Shown in pieces: positions 58,994 through 64,000 of a stretch of 64,000 nucleotides of DNA. Positions within the stretch are counted from its first letter, which is position 1. The number at the start of each line of letters is the position of its first letter. The DNA lies in contig OX463778.1 of assembly GCA_949825025.1 (NCBI GenBank), forward strand, positions 33,372,616 to 33,436,615, given 5' to 3'. The notes beneath the pieces were generated by a model. It did not search any database. It saw nothing but the letters and a program-made list of their open reading frames with translations, and was not told where the DNA came from. The stretch comes from Siphlonurus alternatus. Lineage: Eukaryota; Arthropoda; Insecta; Ephemeroptera; Siphlonuridae. Position numbers and translations under genes: made by a program.

Positions 58994-59137
58994 AGGTGGT
59001 ATTACAAGATTTTTTTTCTAATTATTGAATAAATTTTTCCTAAGAAGAAAACTTTACCTCCATTTGTTTGTATGGAGATGAAATTTTCTTATATTAAGGA
59101 AAATATGTATGCAAATTTGTTTCATATAATACAAGCT
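58994..59137. mobile_element. Diverged copy of the 43466 MITE
   Basis: Shares GGTATTACA near the left end, the centre CCATTTGTTTGTATGGAGAT and the ATAATACAAGCT right end with the element at 43466, but the arms have many substitutions. The flanks read TAA and TCA, so the target duplication is no longer exact. An older copy of the family. Confidence 0.7.
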
Positions 59138-59859
59138 TCATTCAGACTTAAGTTTTGAACACGAGGAAGTTTTTCTAATTTTACAAAAATTATAATGTTT
59201 ACTCGTACAACTGGATTGTAATACATGTATCGATGAAGCAATTATTGTTCCTTTTTTTTTATTAATATTTTTCACATCACGTAAAAATATAGCTGCGGTA
59301 GTTTATAAAAGTAAAAGTCCTAACCATACAGTAATTTATATATTATGTTTTATAAGTTTCATCACTTTGTAGTAACAAACTACTTCGAGTCAAAAATATT
59401 TTGATGGTATTAAACAAACCTCGAATAAGTTTTTTAGAGAGCGACTTGTAAAACACAACTTTTAACATTTTAAGCATTTTAAGTTGCAAAATTTCAATAT
59501 TTATTAATATTTTTATCATTTTAAATTTATAATTTAGAAACTATTATAAGTAAGCTAACTTTACTAAATAAAAAATATCATGCTTTGTAAGTGTAGATTT
59601 TTCTTTAATTAACGACGCTCTACATAATGTTCAAACACAGTCTACATAAAAATATCAAAGTATGACAAGGATTTTACTATTAACTGAAGTAAAAGATAAA
59701 CTTTATCACAATTTTAGATGGTAAAAAGTTAAAACTAACATCATCAATATATATATATAAAGTAACTTACTAAAGTTAAAGTGCATACAAAAGTTTGATG
59801 CATGATGCAGTTAAAGAGAATAAGAAGATAAAAAAAATTGTTGCAATCAGCGTCCAAGT
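59138..59859. other. AT-rich non-coding DNA
   Basis: Nothing recognised. Confidence 0.5.
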
Positions 59860-59995
59860 TTTCATCTTACTTCTCTCCAGGGTTGCGGTCTCCGCTAATT
59901 CAAGCGCCTTAATTAGCCCCTTCTGCAAGCAACCACACCGTGGACCGTGTCGTGCTTGCTCGCTAGCTGTGACGCAGTCGTGACAGATTAGTCTT
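59860..59995. promoter_or_regulatory. Compact islet with homeodomain, Runx and Otd-type sites
   Basis: A G+C-richer islet of about 135 bp with CTAATTCAAG and TTAATTAG (homeodomain cores), AACCACA (Runt/Runx) and AGATTAG (Bicoid/Otd-type TAATCT on the other strand). Such clustering suits an enhancer, but the motifs are short. The overlapping plus ORF (59795-59983) has no known domain. Confidence 0.35.
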
Positions 59996-61539
59996 TGTTT
60001 TACACCACTCAGAAAAACAACTCTCTACAATATTTTTTTTTGTCTCTTAACTTAATAAAAACTAATATACTTTATATGGGTGTAACGAAAAAAAAATACA
60101 CAATTTCTTTTAATGACATTTTAAAAAAGAAAAAAAAAAAAAAAGGTTACAACAAAATATTTGAAAAGGAAATGTTAACTCAAATTGCACTTCATTGAGA
60201 GTAAAAATTGTCTGTGTATTCTGTTCCAATAAACAACTATTTTACAGTACAATAAATATATGTCTAACAAGTGCTTTTCTGCAGATCAATAAAATGCAAA
60301 AATAGTAAAAAAATATATAGCTGAAAAATGATTTTAAAATGAAAATTATTTTCTCCTTTAAAGTATGCAATTCTTTGAGCATCTAAGTGTTGCGGGCTGC
60401 CGCGCTACAGGAGCTCACACAATAATGTCTGCTATTATCGTGAAATGCAATTTCTTGCAAACGAATTACCATAAAAATCTGATAACATGAAGGTAAACTC
60501 TTTAGTACATAACATAAGATGTAAGTGAATCATAAATTTTCATAATAGACTCGAAAATCATGCTAAAATTTATCAGTTTATCAAAAATTTTCTATTTAAC
60601 ATTATTTGTTCTTCAAATCACTTGCATCTGCTAATTAAGTAATGCAGTAACAAGAGATATTTTTCTAATTTCGTAATAAATCATTATTTAATTATTAAAT
60701 TAATTTGAAAGCAATAAACAAATAAAATCGATAGTACATTACGATTAAAAATTTATCCACCTGCACATAATTAAAAAATCAATAGTTTTTTTTTAAACAA
60801 TTTTTAGCTTAAAGGGCATGGGATCTTTTGTTCTTATCTGAAGATTTTATAAACTGCAAGAAAATTGTGACAAAATCGTAGTTTAAATCTTAAAACTGTA
60901 ATTTAAACTTTGGATACCTTAATTCGGGAACGTGGAAATCTCGCATAAAAGGCCAGTGTTAATAAAAATATATCCTTGTTTTTTCACTGCTCCGTGATTC
61001 TGCTTTAACGACATTAGTATCTCAGCTGTTGTATTAGAACAAAAGTGGAACTCCCTATTACCAAAAATTTAATTGATATAAGGCAGATAATTAAAAACAT
61101 TGATGAAATTACATCACTTTAAAAAAAATATTCTTAGAAATCAAAAGATAGTGAAAAATTGCAACATTATATTCCACGCTGTACTTTTTTATCAAATAAT
61201 AATTTTTTTGAAAAAAATTTGAAAAAAAATGAGCAATCTCACTCGTAAGTACTTTCCTTCAATCTCTAGATTAATGACTTTTCTATTTTCTACCTAGCAG
61301 GATTCATCATAAAGAAGATAGAGAAAGAAAATGTATTATAGATTTCCTGAAAATTCAATCTTTTATATTTTCTCTAATTATATAGTCATTATATTTTTAC
61401 TATAATATATAGAAATATCTTTACTCATTAAAATGCATGAATAAATTTTTAATATATCTTTTCGTGCATGCATCACGTTGTATAAAAATAAAAATTATAT
61501 TCATTGTTTTGTTTGACATCGTTCGTTTCGATTACCACT
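59996..61539. other. AT-rich non-coding DNA
   Basis: No gene recognised; a tiny G+C-rich patch lies near 60388-60420. Confidence 0.5.
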
Positions 61540-61594
61540 ACGCTGCGTCGCGGATATACAAAAAGTCACTGGCAGAATCGTTGAGTCCTCTCTC

Positions 61595-61645
<51 letters not shown>

Positions 61646-61920
61646 CTTCCTACTTCTTGCTCCTGCCAGGGATACTGCTGCTTGCTTGCCTGCCTTGGTG
61701 CTAGCTCTAATGGCAAAAGCAGCGAGAGGAATTGTGCAGAATAGAGAGAGATGGTTCAACCATGGCACAGAGAGCTGCCAGCGACGGGCAAAATAAAAGC
61801 AAGCAGAAAGAGAAAAAGACGTTAGTGAGATAGACAATTGCTCGACGGAGCATGAGAGCGACCAATCACAAAGCCGAACATGTGACGTCACATTCAGAAC
61901 GTGTGTGTGCTTGTCTAGCT
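61540..61920. other. Balanced islet around a CT microsatellite
   Basis: CpG-containing DNA on both sides of the CT array, with ACCAATCA (CCAAT box) at about 61860 and TGACGTCA at 61883-61890, about 15 bp apart. CCAAT plus CRE is a common promoter pairing, but no initiator is obvious. The ORFs at 61437-61927 on both strands run through the repeat. Confidence 0.35.
61588..61642 (+). repeat. (CT)n microsatellite 3
   Basis: About 27 CT units with one interruption near the start. Confidence 0.96.
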
Positions 61921-64000
61921 GTTCCAAATAACATGTGGACTAACAAGCAGAAAGTCTGCATACTGAACTTACGTTCCTTTTTAACGTTTATTTGACCAAG
62001 TGAAGTCACAGTTCGTCTTTATATAAGAAAGAGGAGGCAGACTTTTTGAATATATAAAAAATTACTTTGTTACCAACAAACTTTTTTGCTTTTGAGTGAT
62101 AAGTTTTCTTACTTTTTTTTTCTCTCTTCCTCTTTTGAATATTTTCCCCCACATGATAGTATAGACAAGAAAAAAACTTCTCTTTTTTTCGTACAATTTT
62201 TTTTTCTATTCAAAAGTATATGAAAGCAATCATTAGGTATTAAAATATGCCATCTTTAATGGTAAATATATGTATACGTGAATACAGTATCTACTTTTCT
62301 AAGTATTCATTTTATAAATTAATTTTTAAGCTTTTCATAAGCTCGCTAATTATTATTCATCACTCAATATAATTTGCAGAACTATGAATCAGTGAATAGG
62401 CACAGAACTGTATTAATTTATTAATAACTTTATTATTTATATAATTTAGAGACCTTTTTTTAAGCCTTCCACTCCCCCCTTATTTCTTACAATTCTTACA
62501 AATCATAGTGAATCTCCACACACCTTTTTTTTTTTTAATAATTTGGTCCTCGTTATACATAATATTATAAACATTAACGATATTATGATATAATAGTGAA
62601 ACCATACTTTTTCTTCCATTGGAATTTTGTAGTAAATATCTAAGTTTTCTTTTGCGAATAATTTGGTGTTTTGAAAATGAAAATGTTTTGATAAAAATAT
62701 GATGTGATTCATGGAGTAAATTCCTGAAAGATTCACAACTAACAAGATTTTAGACTATATATAATTAATGAAAAAAACAAAAAGCTACTCTGTCTTTTCT
62801 TCAGATTTTTGCAAACCCAGAAAGATTTTTATTATTATTTAAATATCTGTTTTTACGAACACTCCTGTTTGACGTCTTCGACATTCTTTCAATAACGCCG
62901 GAAGGAGGTGTGGTCATAACCACTTTTTCACTTTCAATATTTTTTTTTAATACTTTGGATTTTAAAAAATGCTAAAAATATGGATGAGAATAATGTGGCA
63001 AAGTAGCGTAACCAAATAAATATACTCTATATACTCAATACTTTAAAAATATACGTAATATAATATAAAATGCATTTATTTTTTTCCTTAATTTATATAA
63101 TTAATTTGTAATTTACTCCAAAGTAATTGATCTAGAAATATATACAAATTTCACTTCAATATAAATATTTTGCAATAACGATGCAATTACTACTTTTAAT
63201 AAAGTAATATACGTAGCAACATAAAAAAAATGTGTAGGGTAAAATAAATCTAATTTGATGAGAGATATTACCGTGATTATAAATTGAAAGAAGTTTATTC
63301 AATCAAACAGATTTAAATCTTCCCTACCTGCAATTTCTTCTACGTGGTTTGAATGTCTTTTTCGTCTTCATTACGCGTATTCTTCATCCCCCACCGCGTG
63401 AGTTGAGGTGTTATCTTCCCCCTATCCAAACTGTGCAAACGAAGAGAGGAAGCAACAGTGATAGATGCATACTACCTATTTTAAATGTTCAAGTTGATGC
63501 CTTTTAATCTTTAACAGTGAAAAAAAAGAGGGGTATTATAAAGAAGAATGTAACGTTTCTGCCACTAAGTCATCTCTCTCTCACCTGCCTGACACAGAAA
63601 AGAAGTAGCAAAGGTACATGAGATTTAAACGTCACCGGCGTCTTCTGAAAAAGATAACATCAGTCCACATCAGAAGATCTAAGCAAGCTGTTAGAGTGAA
63701 ATTACAGACGCCAAAGCTTTGAGATACACCTACACATCACTTTATTTACTTGCTATGAACATCAACACTTTAATTAAAAAAAAATCTTTCCATGACTTAA
63801 AGATTTTTTTAAACTTATTCTTTGAAATGTTAAAAACCTTGTTTGTTTTCTTCTTTTTTAAAAAAAAAAGGAGAAAAAGAAAAATCTATACAAATGAAAA
63901 AAATAATTAAGAAGCTTATTTTTGTTACTTTATATTCCAGACGTTTCTTTTTAAAAAAAATAATCCTTGTATTTTTTATCCCTTCGCTAGAAGCTAAATT
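61921..64000. other. AT-rich non-coding DNA to the end of the window
   Basis: AT-rich. A balanced patch at about 63320-63720 includes a C run and several CpGs but no recognised exon. ORFs at 62503-62745 (minus) and 63719-63910 (plus) lack known domains. Confidence 0.5.

Overview
This window looks like AT-rich, non-coding nuclear DNA from a eukaryote, most likely an arthropod and plausibly an insect with a large genome. The evidence is base composition (roughly 30% G+C by eye), dense dinucleotide microsatellites, many short inverted-repeat (MITE or foldback) elements, a degenerate 5S rRNA-derived sequence, and perfect matches to the insect-type CTCF core. I recognise no protein-coding exon. 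The open reading frames present are translations of (GA)n, (TTTA)n or (TA)n arrays, of inverted repeats, or of a G+C-rich island that lacks stop codons by composition. The species call is inference only.

Layout. 1-23 kb: AT-rich desert with (TA)n, (TTTA)n and three long (GA)n arrays, a (TC)n array, an inverted-repeat element at 2815-3130 with a shortened relative at 20367-20501, two elements sharing a TTAAGGTAGAGATAA end (9147-9540 and 13580-13970), and foldbacks at 13113-13346 and 23184-23501. 23.5-27.9 kb is the most unusual part. A very G+C-rich, CpG-rich block (23528-24840, continuing at about 26111-26600) is interrupted by a 1.2 kb inverted-repeat DNA element (24911-26110) full of GGACGTCC-type palindromes. 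It is followed by tandem repeats and a minus-strand 5S-derived SINE-like element (27240-27640) abutting another foldback relic. 28-47 kb: more desert with further MITEs at 28757, 39392, 39581, 41107, 43466 (with a TTA target duplication), 45409 and 46403. 47-64 kb: desert with short G+C-richer islets, two of which (52.3-52.6 and 57.3-57.6 kb) resemble promoter or first-exon DNA, and a diverged second copy of the 43466 MITE at 58994.

There is no gene set to connect into a pathway. The recurring themes are regulatory-looking DNA and non-autonomous transposons. The palindrome TGACGTCA occurs at least eleven times, far above expectation for this composition, and at least four of these lie inside foldback elements. 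CTCF-type motifs lie in and near the G+C-rich island, and G+C-richer islets recur every few kilobases. This pattern fits an intergenic or intronic region of a regulated locus, but no neighbouring gene can be named from the sequence.
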